Source of the DNA: Streptomyces griseus subsp. griseus
GTDB taxonomy: Bacteria > Actinomycetota > Actinomycetes > Streptomycetales > Streptomycetaceae
Assembly: GCF_000720255.1 (NCBI RefSeq)
Contig: NZ_JOJE01000033.1
Location: 1-64,000, forward strand
Length of the DNA: 64,000 bases
Reading direction: 5' to 3'
The position numbers and the translations under genes were made by a program. Within the stretch, counting starts at the first letter, position 1; each line of letters begins with the position of its first letter. A model generated the notes under the pieces. The model had not been told where the DNA came from, ran no database searches, and saw only the letters and a program-made list of their open reading frames with translations. Below, one piece after another: positions 1-8,169 of this stretch.

Positions 1-69
1 AACTTCAAGAGCCCCATCGACTACGAACACGACTACTGGGCCAGCTTCACCGAGGAACTGGCTGTATAG
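1..69 (+). CDS. C-terminal end of an IS transposase (partial)
   Basis: The reading frame is open from the window edge and ends at a TAG at 67-69, giving 22 residues that begin NFKSPIDYEHDYW. A short tail of the form SPxxYE followed by aromatic residues resembles the extreme C-terminus of IS3-family DDE transposases. The stop lies about 30 bp before a TG...CA-type element end, which is the usual spacing in that family. Only the tail is visible, so the family call is tentative. The rest of the gene lies left of the window. Confidence 0.45.
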   Translation, partial: NFKSPIDYEHDYWASFTEELAV

Positions 70-99
70 GAAGGTCTCCACAGTTCGAGGGGATTGACA
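1..99 (+). mobile_element. Right end of an insertion sequence, probably IS3-type
   Basis: A transposase tail ends at 69 and is followed by a short non-coding end finishing GGGGATTGACA at about 89-99. Read inward this end begins TGTCAATCCCC, which fits elements that start with TG and end with CA. To its right the minus-strand reading frame of a DrmB-like gene begins abruptly, so the IS appears to sit inside that gene. The left end, the inverted repeat partner and any target duplication are outside the window. The exact boundary is inferred from where protein similarity stops. Confidence 0.5.
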
Positions 100-483
100 C
101 GTGTGGTAGGTGACGAACTGCATCTGCGCCCGAGTGGTTCCGCCGCAACGGCATCGATCGTCACGAGATCTTGCAATACTGCCGCAGGCCTTGCAGCGCC
201 ACTGGTTAGGGAACGGCTCGACGAGGACGCCACGGTGCTTGTTTAGCTCAACCACCTCGACTCTGATGCGAGCGCGTAGGTCGCGCTCCAGGCCGTCGTC
301 ATTCCTGGTCGCCGACCACGGTGTTATGGCTCCAAGTAGTGCTCTCCGTACTGCGTCCTGGTCGAGGGCCATGGGTATCGGATCGAGCCACTGCGTGACC
401 TTCCAGATACGGCCCTCCAGGTCGGCGGTCTGCCCGGGGAGAAGGCCGAATAGAATCTGTGACGCACCACGCTCGACTTTCAT
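100..483 (-). pseudogene. drmB-like: DrmB-like (DUF1998-type) DISARM protein, N-terminal fragment cut by an IS
   Basis: An ATG at 483 overlaps the helicase stop (ATGA), a translational coupling expected of an operon partner. About 128 codons remain. The N-terminus begins MKVERGASQILFG, and residues about 95-128 carry FPNQWRCKACG, then CRCGG, then QMQFVTYHTC. This layout (FPxxW, CxxC, CxCG, then F-V-x-C) is what I remember of DrmB proteins of DISARM. The full protein is about 600 residues, so most is missing: the frame runs into IS sequence at about 99. The remainder may lie beyond the IS. It is called a pseudogene on that basis and could be wrong if the IS boundary is misplaced. Confidence 0.55.
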
Positions 484-3400
484 GATCGACCTCCTCGCGA
501 GAACACGGGTACCTGCTCCTCGACGTCCCGCAGAGACCGCATCGGCCCCCCAGTTGGGAAGAGATCGCTCACCCACTCTGCGCTGCTCGCCGGATCATTG
601 AGCGCCCGGTAAAACTCGCGCAGGTAGCGCTCAAGGTCGCAACGGAGGTTCTCATCAAGGGGCCCTTCGATGTCGAGCATCTCAATGAGCGCCTGCAACT
701 CGTCCTGCTCAAGCACCGGCAGCTGGCTGAAGGCTCGCCGCACCGTCATCGGTTTGGTCAGCTGGCGCATGTTCGCCGCGATCGCGGCGGGTTCGTGGAT
801 GCCGTATACCCGCGCCTGGACGAGGCCGGCGAAGGTGAGTTCCAGGACGCGACGGCTCTTTGCTGTGATCGGAACGGGATCGATCAGTCGGCTGGCATGT
901 TCTACGAAGGAAGGAAAAGTTCGGTACACAGCGGCGTCCCGCTCACGCCCGATTTTGTGGAGGACAATCACGAGCCCGGGATGCGTGCGACCGACACGCG
1001 ACGTTGTCTGGATGAACTCCGCGGTCGCCAGCGGCAGCCCGAGCATGACCATGACGTTGAGACGGTTCACATCGACCCCGTGAGAGAGCATTGACGAAGC
1101 TGCCACGAGATGGAGGCGATCATAGAAGTCAGGTTCGGGCGTTACGAGCCGTTCCAGATTAGTGCGGACCTCGTCTAGAGGAGTGCGCCCGGTGAGGGTC
1201 GCCGCATTGATCGTGCGGTCCAGCTGGAGCTGTGTGTCGAAGGACCTGGCGACGGCTTCGACGTCCTTGAGGTTGGAGCCATAGACGACGTCGACGCCAT
1301 ATGCGTCGACCAGGTGCGGAATCGCCGAAAGGTCGATGCCCGTTGCCTTGGCGATGGCTTCAGGGTTCTCGAGCGCGCTCCTGGTCACGCGCTGCAGCGA
1401 TTCGGTCAGTTGGTCTGTGGCGTACTCAAGCGTGACGCCGCGCGGTGCGAGACCTGCGAAGCGGCGAGCGAGGTTGTCGGTCGTACGTGACCAGAACGAC
1501 CAGCCTGCCCGGGGCCCGGGACGGGGGAAGGTACGACCGCTACGCCGGTACAGCGCGCGTACCTGGTCGTCGTGGCCGGCGAGGGTTGCCGACGAGGCGA
1601 TGACCTTTGGAACTGATCCGTAGTGCTGCTGCAGTGCGTCGAGAACTGCCTCGTAGTGCGAGTCGACAGCACCGAGACTGTCTCGAAGCAGGTGCAGCTC
1701 ATCCTGCATGCGCACGGTCGGGGCGTAGAGCGCCTCGGGTTGGGCGAGAGGCCCGGTTGCGGATTGACAGCCCGGGAAAAGGCAGCCTCCGGGGCCGGGT
1801 AAACCGCTACGAGGCGCATAGGTGAAGCCGTGCCCCATCTCCGGGCAGCGGCCAGACGGGGGGCCGTAAAAGCCCCGCATTGCTGCTTGCATCGCGATAC
1901 TCGCGGCCTTGTCAAGGGTGCCCAACACCACGGTCGGAAGCGAGCGGAAGATCTCGTCATCGACGATGCGGAACGGCAGCGGCCGTCCCCCCCACGGACA
2001 CTCGGGTGCTGTGCATATGTGATTGAGGGTCCAATATTTCTGATCGAAATCCATGCGCAGCTGCTCTGAGCCGCAGAATGGACAGCGCAACAGGATCTGA
2101 TAGCGCTCTGGCATGCCAGGGTCATTCGGATCAGGCTCTCCGGGGCGGGCACTGTTGCCGCGCTGGATGCGGTTCGGAGTGCCGCCGGCCCCGACCAAAA
2201 AACCGAGTGAGAACTCCCGGCCAGCAATGCCCTCGTCGCGGCGGACCAGTTCGGCGGCGGCCATAACGTCGGCAAAGCGCTGGGTCTGCTGCAGTGAAAG
2301 CATTCGCAGGGGGAACCGGCCCCATGAAGTGATGCCTTCATATTTCCCGCGCAGGCGGTCGTAGAATGCAGTGGTCACTACATAGAGCAGGTAGGTCTCT
2401 GTTTTCCCCCCACCGGTTGCGAACCAGAGGGTGTCAACGATCGAGCGATCGCCGTCAGCAGATTCGTCGATGATGGAGGTGGCGTTCGCGAGTACGAAGC
2501 CGAGTTGGAAGGCGCGCCATTCGGTGTGAGTGATCAGTGGGGAATTGGCGAATGAGCGGTTGGCGAGCATGAAGCTGCGCCGTAGGTTGGCATCGGTTTC
2601 GAGCAGTGTCAGCCCGGAGCGTAGACGCTCTAGTTCCTCTTCGAATAAGGCTGCCTCGTCGGCGGCACTCTGCCGCATCCCGGCGTCCCACTCCTCGGCC
2701 TCGGCGCGACTGTCGAGCACGTGCTCGGCCCAGTGTGTGGCGCCCCATCTCTCGCATGCCGTGACCAGCGCGCGCAGAGACGGGAGGGGATCGGCGGCGA
2801 GCGTTGCGAAGCTCAGGTCCGGTATCGGCCCAACATCGGGGTCCCAGTAGGAGGGTCTTGGTTGATCGTGGGTCGCGGCGTCCTCCGTGCGGAACACATC
2901 CGCGGCGACCTGAACCACACCGCCGTTGATCCCGTAGGCAGGAACCTCCCTGCTGTAGCGGAACGAGTCAGGAAGATTGTCGAGAGTGAAGGGCTGGGTG
3001 CGACCGGCATGTACTTTGAGGCTTGCTTCGTAGACGTTGGTGTCCCAGTGAGGTATCTCCTGGAGTGAGACGTTCACGAGAGTAATCACTAGCTCAGGGC
3101 CGTCCTTGCCGGCCTCCAGTTCTGCGTGGAACTCGCATGCCATGCCGTCAGCGCCAATGGCATGAAAGGCAGCCTCGAAGTCGGCCCTACCGGCGCTCGT
3201 GGCGGCATCGCCGATGGCGGCGGGCGTCTGGAGGACAGCTGTGACCTCAATGGGGGTGCTCTTACGCCAGCGTGGCGCGTCGGGGGCGTCGTCTCCTCCG
3301 TCGAATTCGTTCCAGACGACGAGTCGGGCGTGACAGCTGACCGGTTGTCCGTCGAGCGCTTCGGGCCGAAGGCGTATGCCGACCTCGCAGGGCTCAAGTC

Positions 3401-3584
3401 GCTCGCTCCGCTCGCCTAGCGGGCTGCTTTGCACGACAGCTTGGGGTGCGAGCCTGCCGAGCCAGAGCCGACCATTGGGCGCCACTGGCAGAACTGTCAT
3501 GTAGTCGCCACGAGCCTCGGCAACGACTGCATCAAGCATCCAGGCGATGAAACGGGTTGCGTCGGCATCGGTGAAGTTGGGCAT
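480..3584 (-). CDS. drmA-like: DrmA-like superfamily 2 helicase
   Basis: A 1034-residue protein. The Walker A region reads WFATGGGKTETYL, there is a Cys-rich insertion (CPFCG ... CTAPECPWGG), the DEAD-box equivalent reads QDELHLL, and ASSATL and TSRVGRTHP match helicase motifs III and VI. The combination of a GGGKTE P-loop with a QDELHL box is typical of DrmA, the DISARM helicase. The start at 3584 is chosen because GGAGGA lies six bases upstream. An upstream read-through to 3806 has no such site. It is directly coupled to the DrmB-like fragment. No drmC, drmD or methyltransferase is visible, so the system is incomplete here. A non-DISARM helicase of the same clan is possible. Confidence 0.7.
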   Translation of the reverse strand: MPNFTDADATRFIAWMLDAVVAEARGDYMTVLPVAPNGRLWLGRLAPQAVVQSSPLGERSERLEPCEVGIRLRPEALDGQPVSCHARLVVWNEFDGGDDAPDAPRWRKSTPIEVTAVLQTPAAIGDAATSAGRADFEAAFHAIGADGMACEFHAELEAGKDGPELVITLVNVSLQEIPHWDTNVYEASLKVHAGRTQPFTLDNLPDSFRYSREVPAYGINGGVVQVAADVFRTEDAATHDQPRPSYWDPDVGPIPDLSFATLAADPLPSLRALVTACERWGATHWAEHVLDSRAEAEEWDAGMRQSAADEAALFEEELERLRSGLTLLETDANLRRSFMLANRSFANSPLITHTEWRAFQLGFVLANATSIIDESADGDRSIVDTLWFATGGGKTETYLLYVVTTAFYDRLRGKYEGITSWGRFPLRMLSLQQTQRFADVMAAAELVRRDEGIAGREFSLGFLVGAGGTPNRIQRGNSARPGEPDPNDPGMPERYQILLRCPFCGSEQLRMDFDQKYWTLNHICTAPECPWGGRPLPFRIVDDEIFRSLPTVVLGTLDKAASIAMQAAMRGFYGPPSGRCPEMGHGFTYAPRSGLPGPGGCLFPGCQSATGPLAQPEALYAPTVRMQDELHLLRDSLGAVDSHYEAVLDALQQHYGSVPKVIASSATLAGHDDQVRALYRRSGRTFPRPGPRAGWSFWSRTTDNLARRFAGLAPRGVTLEYATDQLTESLQRVTRSALENPEAIAKATGIDLSAIPHLVDAYGVDVVYGSNLKDVEAVARSFDTQLQLDRTINAATLTGRTPLDEVRTNLERLVTPEPDFYDRLHLVAASSMLSHGVDVNRLNVMVMLGLPLATAEFIQTTSRVGRTHPGLVIVLHKIGRERDAAVYRTFPSFVEHASRLIDPVPITAKSRRVLELTFAGLVQARVYGIHEPAAIAANMRQLTKPMTVRRAFSQLPVLEQDELQALIEMLDIEGPLDENLRCDLERYLREFYRALNDPASSAEWVSDLFPTGGPMRSLRDVEEQVPVFSRGGRS

Positions 3585-4189
3585 CGGTCCTCCATGATTC
3601 CGAGGAGTGTGGCGGGGGCGGGCCGCGCACCCGGCGTGACCGCGAGGACCCTGGTTGGCTTCCCGCAGGTCAATGATCACGAACCTGGCCGTTCCGGCTA
3701 CACATAGAGCTAGGCTCCGGCGGAAAAGCTCACGGCTCTTCCCCGCAACTGGCGCGGATCGCAATGACCTGCTGATAGAGATTTCCGACGGCCGCGATGT
3801 TGTCAATCACCCGCGGGCTAGCCACGTGACAGGGAGCTGTTGTGGCCGGGACCGGGCTTCACACCACCAGGACGGCCTCATTCTCGATCCCCCCATGCAG
3901 TCGGACTGACCCAGGCTGCAGCAACCCATGCGGATTTGCGAGTTGCCCTCTGCCCCTCAACGTAGCCTCGAGCTGAAGCATAGCGCCGCAGCGATCAAGA
4001 CATGAGCTCTTTCAGCCCTCACTGTCTCGGCCGTCTCTGGGTCGTTCGAGGCCGCTCGACCGTGGCCAACGACGACCACTCTCGACCGCCTACGGCCGGC
4101 GGGGGACTCATCAAGACACTTGTGCCTGACAGCTCAGTGGCCCAGCCATGTGACTGACAGTCGGCTGACACGCCGGCTGCAAAGCCGGG
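3585..4189. other. Non-coding stretch upstream of the helicase gene
   Basis: No convincing gene on either strand. It lies between the 3' end of a small minus-strand gene and the helicase start, so it should hold the helicase promoter. I see no clear -35/-10 pair, repeat or terminator here. Confidence 0.4.
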
Positions 4190-4441
4190 TCAGCTGGCGA
4201 AGCCGTACTCAGCGTCGGTGTCGTTGGGTGCCTCGGCCGTTGCGGCGTTAAGCGCGGCACCGAGGTCTCTCATCGAGGCGACCTCTTCCTCACTCCGGAG
4301 GCTGACGCCTAGGTACCGCTCTGGCTCGTCAGCGTCGCAGAAGTCGTCGAAGAGTGTGTAGAAGACATGCTCCAGGTCTTCGTACGCCGACGGGTCGAGC
4401 CACACGTCCTGCTGCCACGGTGGATTGGCCAGGGCCAGCAC
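4190..4441 (-). CDS. Small SCO4402-like protein
   Basis: An 83-residue acidic protein starting at a GTG at 4441, 36 bases after the preceding minus-strand gene. The run LANPPWQQDVWL, a central LFDDFCDADEPERYLG and a later SEEEVASM resemble, from memory, the SCO4402 family of small Streptomyces proteins of unknown function. No catalytic motif or membrane segment is visible. It follows the DUF262/HEPN pair on the same strand and may share their transcript, but a functional link is only inferred from position. Confidence 0.55.
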   Translation of the reverse strand: MLALANPPWQQDVWLDPSAYEDLEHVFYTLFDDFCDADEPERYLGVSLRSEEEVASMRDLGAALNAATAEAPNDTDAEYGFAS

Positions 4442-4477
4442 AACGGGTACGACGTGAACTCTGTGGTTCGCTATGAG

Positions 4478-4720
4478 TCAGGCGGCTTCGCTCACGAGTC
4501 CGAGCGTAGCGACCGCACGGGGGCGCACACCAGCGTGCAACAACCTCAGGGGGCGCTTCATCAGCGCAGTTATCCGCGTGTGGTCCGCTTGGCCGTTGAG
4601 CTCGGCCGCGAGATCGTCAGGACACAACTCGTAGAGATCCCCCCACCATCGCCGTCCTCGGTTGTCCCAGATCCGGTATCCACCGGGCACGCCTCGGGCG
4701 ACGTAGCGCCTCGTGCTCAC
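4478..4720 (-). CDS. Hypothetical protein, 80 aa
   Basis: Starts at GTG 4720, 46 bases after the HEPN gene stop. The N-terminal half reads RYVARGVPGGYRIWDNRGRR followed by WWGDLYELCPDDLAAELNG, a Trp/Asp-rich stretch; the C-terminal half is basic. I recognise it only as a type of small Streptomyces protein found on mobile DNA. No domain can be named. Same orientation and close spacing to its neighbours suggest one operon with the HEPN and DUF262 genes. Confidence 0.5.
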   Translation of the reverse strand: MSTRRYVARGVPGGYRIWDNRGRRWWGDLYELCPDDLAAELNGQADHTRITALMKRPLRLLHAGVRPRAVATLGLVSEAA

Positions 4721-4766
4721 AGTCCGTCGTTCCCGCAGAACCCGAGCCGTCCTTCAGCGACTCCCT

Positions 4767-5507
4767 TCATCGCAGGGAGCAACAACGGGAAATCGTCTGC
4801 TGAAGAACAGTAGAGAGACATTCCGCGACGTCCTTTAAAAAAATTAGATAGCCCTCCACCTCGAACCTCGTCGGCTTCTCGGATCTGTCACCGTGCGCTA
4901 TCTTATTTCGCCTGCTTACGATTTCTTCGAGCTTGACACCTACCTTGATCCGCGTTGCGTCATCCCCGCGGTCAGAAAGAGCCTGGTTCACATGGCTATC
5001 CATTTGGGTAACGATGTCCTGGACATCAAGCAGGGAGAAAACGCTGTCCAAAACCTCGGGGCGAGCATTAGTAAATTGCCGGGTCAATACTCGAGCCGAG
5101 AGAATCCTTGGGTTAATCGTTCGATCTGCATCCCAGAGAGGTGCGTATGCGGAGAATAGTCGGCGGGTTTTGTGAATTCTGTCAGGTCCTGTTGTGCCGA
5201 AAATTTCCTGTATCCGCTCGCGAGTGTGCAGCTCGAGCAAGCCCTCCGGGATGCGGCGAGTCGGCGGCTGCGCTTCGCAAATCTCGTCAATCAACTCTGT
5301 GAGAGCAGACTTTACGAACCCCTCGAAATGCGAGACCAGCATCACCATGGCAGAGCGATTGACTGCGTTCACCAAGTCGCGATGCTGGGATTGGATGGAG
5401 GTGTCGCCCGCACCCAGCGGCTGTGACGGTGCTGCGGCAAGTAGAGTTTCAACTTCACCTAGGCTGTCAATGAACTCGGAGAGGGCCCCGAGAGGAGTGT
5501 CGGCCAT
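4767..5507 (-). CDS. HEPN-domain protein, MAE_28990/MAE_18760-like (putative RNase)
   Basis: A 246-residue protein. The segment MVLVSHFEGFVKSALTELID near residue 60 is typical of HEPN proteins of the MAE_28990/MAE_18760 type, and RRNKIAHGD near residue 210 supplies the R-x4-H active-site motif of HEPN ribonucleases. The start at 5507 is preferred to 5552 because it follows GCGGAAGG and leaves a 10-base gap after the DUF262 stop instead of an overlap. The region is visibly richer in A and T than the core genome, consistent with horizontal transfer. In defence and toxin systems HEPN proteins cleave RNA. Here that role is inferred. Confidence 0.75.
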   Translation of the reverse strand: MADTPLGALSEFIDSLGEVETLLAAAPSQPLGAGDTSIQSQHRDLVNAVNRSAMVMLVSHFEGFVKSALTELIDEICEAQPPTRRIPEGLLELHTRERIQEIFGTTGPDRIHKTRRLFSAYAPLWDADRTINPRILSARVLTRQFTNARPEVLDSVFSLLDVQDIVTQMDSHVNQALSDRGDDATRIKVGVKLEEIVSRRNKIAHGDRSEKPTRFEVEGYLIFLKDVAECLSTVLQQTISRCCSLR

Positions 5508-5517
5508 AACCTTCCGC

Positions 5518-6636
5518 CTAGTCCGGGAGCCTAGGGAGATCGCAGCGTACACCGAGCTTCACCAGCCCTCTGGCGAAAGCTGAGATACGCCCATGCATAC
5601 GGGTTCGGTCGGCCGTTGCGCGACCGATGGCGGTCAGAAAACTCTCGCGATCCAGCAACTCTGTTCGTAGCTCCCTGATCTCCTCCGCCTTACTTACAGC
5701 AGCGCCTCTGTCTGAGTATGCAAGGGGCAGCATGATGGAGTCAAAGAGCGCTTTATTGAAGGCGCCGAGCTTTCCTTCCCTGACCAGCCTGAAACCTTCA
5801 TCCCCGAAGATTTGGTAAACCGCTTCACAGGTCTCAATGAAGACCCGTACGGCGTCGCCATCCGGAGTGCCCGTGCGGTGTTTCCGCATATATCTGTTCA
5901 GCAATTGCCTCAATGGAGGGCGATATCCCTCCAGATCCTCGTACAGGGCAAAGAAACGCAAGGCGAGCTCTTCGTAGGCCATCCGGCTGTTTTTGAGCCC
6001 TCCGAGGATGCGGGAGAAACGTCGGTTTTCTGCCATTTCCTTAAGGAAGGTGTTCAGATCCCCCCGGTAGATGCAATTTCTGAGTTCCTGGGCGGCCAGC
6101 ATCGCCGACCCTGTGTTTAGGCGCTCAAAGACGTCAAACTTAATGTCAGGATGAGAGTCGTCGGTAATGACAATGCAGCGAATTGTCCTATTGCTGAGCC
6201 TCCGCTGCTCCTTCAATGGAAGTTCTTCGTAGTGGAGGCCCTCGAATTCGCTCACAACTGAGACACCACGCAGCGGGAATTTTCCGGTGAGGAAGTCCTT
6301 GACTGTCTGGATTCGCTGGAGTCCGTCAATTACCTCATAGGAGCCGTCCTCGTTTTCTGCAAAGTAGCAGACGGGGACGGGGATGTTCAGGAGGAAACTT
6401 TCGATGAGTCGACTGGCTTTCGACCTATCCCACACGTATTTCCTCTGATACTCGATACTCAAGAGGAGCCGTTCCCTCTCGATGTCATCGACCAGAGTGG
6501 CGAGCGACAAGTCGTACGGTTGGGTGACGAGCCGCCGCTCCTCCAGTGGCACCGAAAGGGGTTCTGACTGCTCGGCAGTCACGTCTTCCTCTTCCGTGTC
6601 GTCGAACAGGGGGGTCTGGTCAGACTGCCTCGCCAC
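5518..6636 (-). CDS. DUF262-domain protein
   Basis: A 372-residue protein. SIEYQRKYVWD followed by ASRLIESFLLNIPVP and VIDGLQRIQTVKDF is the DUF262 signature, where DGxQR is the ParB-like nucleotide-binding motif also found in GmrS-type restriction proteins. The C-terminal part is helical and shows no HNH (DUF1524) nuclease, so this protein alone probably does not cut DNA. GTG at 6636 follows GAGGTG at a suitable distance. It is the first gene of a minus-strand run with the HEPN gene 10 bases downstream, suggesting a sensor/effector or antitoxin/toxin pair. That pairing is inference. Confidence 0.8.
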   Translation of the reverse strand: MARQSDQTPLFDDTEEEDVTAEQSEPLSVPLEERRLVTQPYDLSLATLVDDIERERLLLSIEYQRKYVWDRSKASRLIESFLLNIPVPVCYFAENEDGSYEVIDGLQRIQTVKDFLTGKFPLRGVSVVSEFEGLHYEELPLKEQRRLSNRTIRCIVITDDSHPDIKFDVFERLNTGSAMLAAQELRNCIYRGDLNTFLKEMAENRRFSRILGGLKNSRMAYEELALRFFALYEDLEGYRPPLRQLLNRYMRKHRTGTPDGDAVRVFIETCEAVYQIFGDEGFRLVREGKLGAFNKALFDSIMLPLAYSDRGAAVSKAEEIRELRTELLDRESFLTAIGRATADRTRMHGRISAFARGLVKLGVRCDLPRLPD

Positions 6637-6784
6637 TATGCGGGTTCACCTCATTGGTCGCTTGTGCCCGATGTTGACGAGAGAACTGTAGATCGCTTCG
6701 GCCTGCTCGAGTATGGGATTGTCGGAACTTACGGCGCTGGCGCGCTGGCAACGAGGTCGGCGGAGCGGCTTTGGGGTGGCGCTG

Positions 6785-6895
6785 CTTTGGCGCGAGTGAT
6801 CATGGCCCCGTAAGCTTGCGGCGCGTCGGGCAGTCTGTGGACCTGCCCGGTAAAGCACGACGTTGGGGCCATGATCTTCGAGGCTCGCGCCAAAG
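6785..6895. repeat. Imperfect inverted repeat with internal hairpin
   Basis: The left arm CTTTGGCGCGAG-tg-ATCATGGCCCC (6785-6809) is repeated in inverse at 6865-6895 with a small insertion. Similarity continues more weakly outward. Between the arms a second pair (CGGGCAG ... CTGCCCG) can form. The structure resembles a MITE, a cruciform or a structured RNA. No transposase accompanies it. Confidence 0.55.
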
Positions 6896-7024
6896 TGGCT
6901 CCGTAAAGCCGTGGAGCCGACCGCCCCAGCCACGACGTACCCCTTCTCTGACATCAGACGGCTGATTGCTGTGCGCGCGGCACGGGCGCCGGCCGGGCTG
7001 GAGCGGGACGGAGGCAGGAGCGCA

Positions 7025-7045
7025 GGCCCGGCCGGGGGCCGGGCC
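7025..7045 (-). terminator. GC-rich hairpin downstream of the ATPase operon
   Basis: GGCCCGGCC, a GGG loop and GGCCGGGCC form a perfect 9-bp stem about 50 bases after the stop of the 7093-7551 gene. There is no T-run, as is common for Streptomyces terminators. Confidence 0.45.
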
Positions 7046-7092
7046 GCGCGCGGTGAGCGGAGCGAGCCGCCTTGAACCCGTGAAGAAGGTTG

Positions 7093-7551
7093 TTACTCAG
7101 TCGGCCGCGTGGGGCTGTCTGGTCCCGCGTTAGGCTTGAAGTCGTATGCGCATGCTGGGAGTTCGACGCCCTGCCGATGTATGAGCGGCAGGAAAATCAC
7201 TGGGCGGATCGTCCATGTGATCCGAGTGCTGTCCTGGGTGACTGTCACTGTGCAGGGCTCGGCTCGCAGGAGTGCCTTCCTCGTGGCGATGCGGCCGTCG
7301 TACAGCCACTCCCATGTTTGCTGGGATGCGTCGGTGTCGAATGCTGGGGAGATCGTGCGGAGTGCGATCGCCACCCATCTGTCTGCCTGCGGTGCGGAGT
7401 AGGCGTCGAAGGACGCGCGGAGTACTGGCTGCTCCGCCTCAATGAGGTCTTCGGTCCAGCACTCGCACCAATAGCCGCGCGGCGGCTTGTCCATCAGCAT
7501 CTTCCTGGGCGTGTCGGCCTGGTGGTCGTCCTGTTTGGGCCTTATGAGCAC
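7093..7551 (-). CDS. Hypothetical protein coupled to the ATP-binding protein
   Basis: A 152-residue protein, Trp- and Cys-containing near the start (GYWCECWTEDLIEAEQPVL), with a C-terminal ITWTIRPVIFLPL stretch. GTG at 7551 overlaps the end of the upstream ATPase gene and is preceded by AGGAG. No domain is recognised. Translational coupling to an RsbW-like ATPase suggests a regulatory partner, but nothing in the protein proves it. Confidence 0.55.
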   Translation of the reverse strand: MLIRPKQDDHQADTPRKMLMDKPPRGYWCECWTEDLIEAEQPVLRASFDAYSAPQADRWVAIALRTISPAFDTDASQQTWEWLYDGRIATRKALLRAEPCTVTVTQDSTRITWTIRPVIFLPLIHRQGVELPACAYDFKPNAGPDSPTRPTE

Positions 7552-7967
7552 GCTGACGACTCCTGGAGGTGAGCCGCGATGCGGAGTTCGGCGGTCACGG
7601 TGCGGCCCGCCTCGTCGCCCTGGACTACGACCCTGTCGGCGAGGGCGGCGACCATGCCGAGTCCGCGGCCGTGGGTGGAGTTGAGGGATGGGCGCTGAAC
7701 CTCGGGAGCGGTTTTGGTGTCTCCGGAGTCGGTCACTGCGATGGCGATGGTCAGCTCGGAGACCGTGAGCGTGACATGGAAGGCGCCGGCCGCGTCGCCG
7801 CTGGCGGTGTGCATGAGGGCGTTGGTGCCGAGTTCGGTCACGATCAGCGCGGCGTCTTCGGAGTGGGGGTGGCCGTTCAGCGTGGCGCGGGTCCAACTGC
7901 GTGCCGCGCGGAGTTCTTGAGGATCCCCGGGGAAGGTGCGTCGGTGGGTGGGCAAGGCGTCCTCCAT
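7542..7967 (-). CDS. RsbW-like ATP-binding regulatory protein (HATPase_c_2)
   Basis: A 141-residue single-domain protein. VTELGTNALMH near residue 45 is the N box and GRGLGMVAALADRV near residue 105 is the G box of the histidine kinase-like ATPase fold used by anti-sigma factor kinases. Streptomyces encodes many such proteins, and most have no assigned partner. ATG at 7967 is chosen because the upstream extension overlaps the divergent promoter region. Divergent from the monooxygenase/XRE operon; the 200-bp gap between them contains the GTACTT boxes. Confidence 0.75.
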   Translation of the reverse strand: MEDALPTHRRTFPGDPQELRAARSWTRATLNGHPHSEDAALIVTELGTNALMHTASGDAAGAFHVTLTVSELTIAIAVTDSGDTKTAPEVQRPSLNSTHGRGLGMVAALADRVVVQGDEAGRTVTAELRIAAHLQESSACS

Positions 7968-8066
7968 GGCAGGTGACCTGCTGCTTCCCGTGCTTGCCGT
8001 GCCGACCGGCTGACACGGACCATGCAGAGCCGTACAATTAGTACTAGCACCGTACCGAATGTGCGC

Positions 8067-8101
8067 GTACTTGGAGTGCGGGTTCGTACTTTTCGTGCGG
8101 G
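8067..8101 (+). promoter_or_regulatory. Two tandem GTACTT-nnn-GTGCGGG boxes
   Basis: GTACTTGGAGTGCGGGTT at 8067-8084 is followed 19 bp later by GTACTTTTCGTGCGGG at 8086-8101. The first is repeated exactly after the XRE regulator gene. The boxes lie upstream of the regulator operon and in the divergent promoter of the ATPase gene, so they are candidate operators for the XRE protein or conserved promoter elements. Confidence 0.5.
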
Positions 8102-8169
8102 CGGTCGGCGCATAGCGTTCGCCGCGCGGTCCGGTGTTGACCTGGATTCCGCTGGAGAGAGGACTTCGC

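Larger units (their letters stand above)
6637..7092. other. Non-coding stretch with inverted repeats
   Basis: No supportable gene. It contains a long imperfect inverted repeat (6785-6895) and a GC-only hairpin (7025-7045). It separates the ATPase pair from the DUF262/HEPN run and should hold the promoter of the latter. Confidence 0.5.

Noticed and set aside
110..601. Plus-strand frame of 163 codons at the left edge
   Set aside because: Overlaps the coupled minus-strand DrmB-like and helicase genes, which show real motifs. The plus-strand translation is Arg/Ser-rich without a domain.
3600..3806. N-terminal extension of the helicase to 3806
   Set aside because: The residues are low in similarity to anything recognisable, and a strong GGAGGA stands directly before the ATG at 3584.
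6646..6954. Minus-strand frame of about 100 codons upstream of the DUF262 gene
   Set aside because: It spans the inverted repeat, has no recognisable domain or good start site, and the amino acid composition looks like translated repeat sequence.
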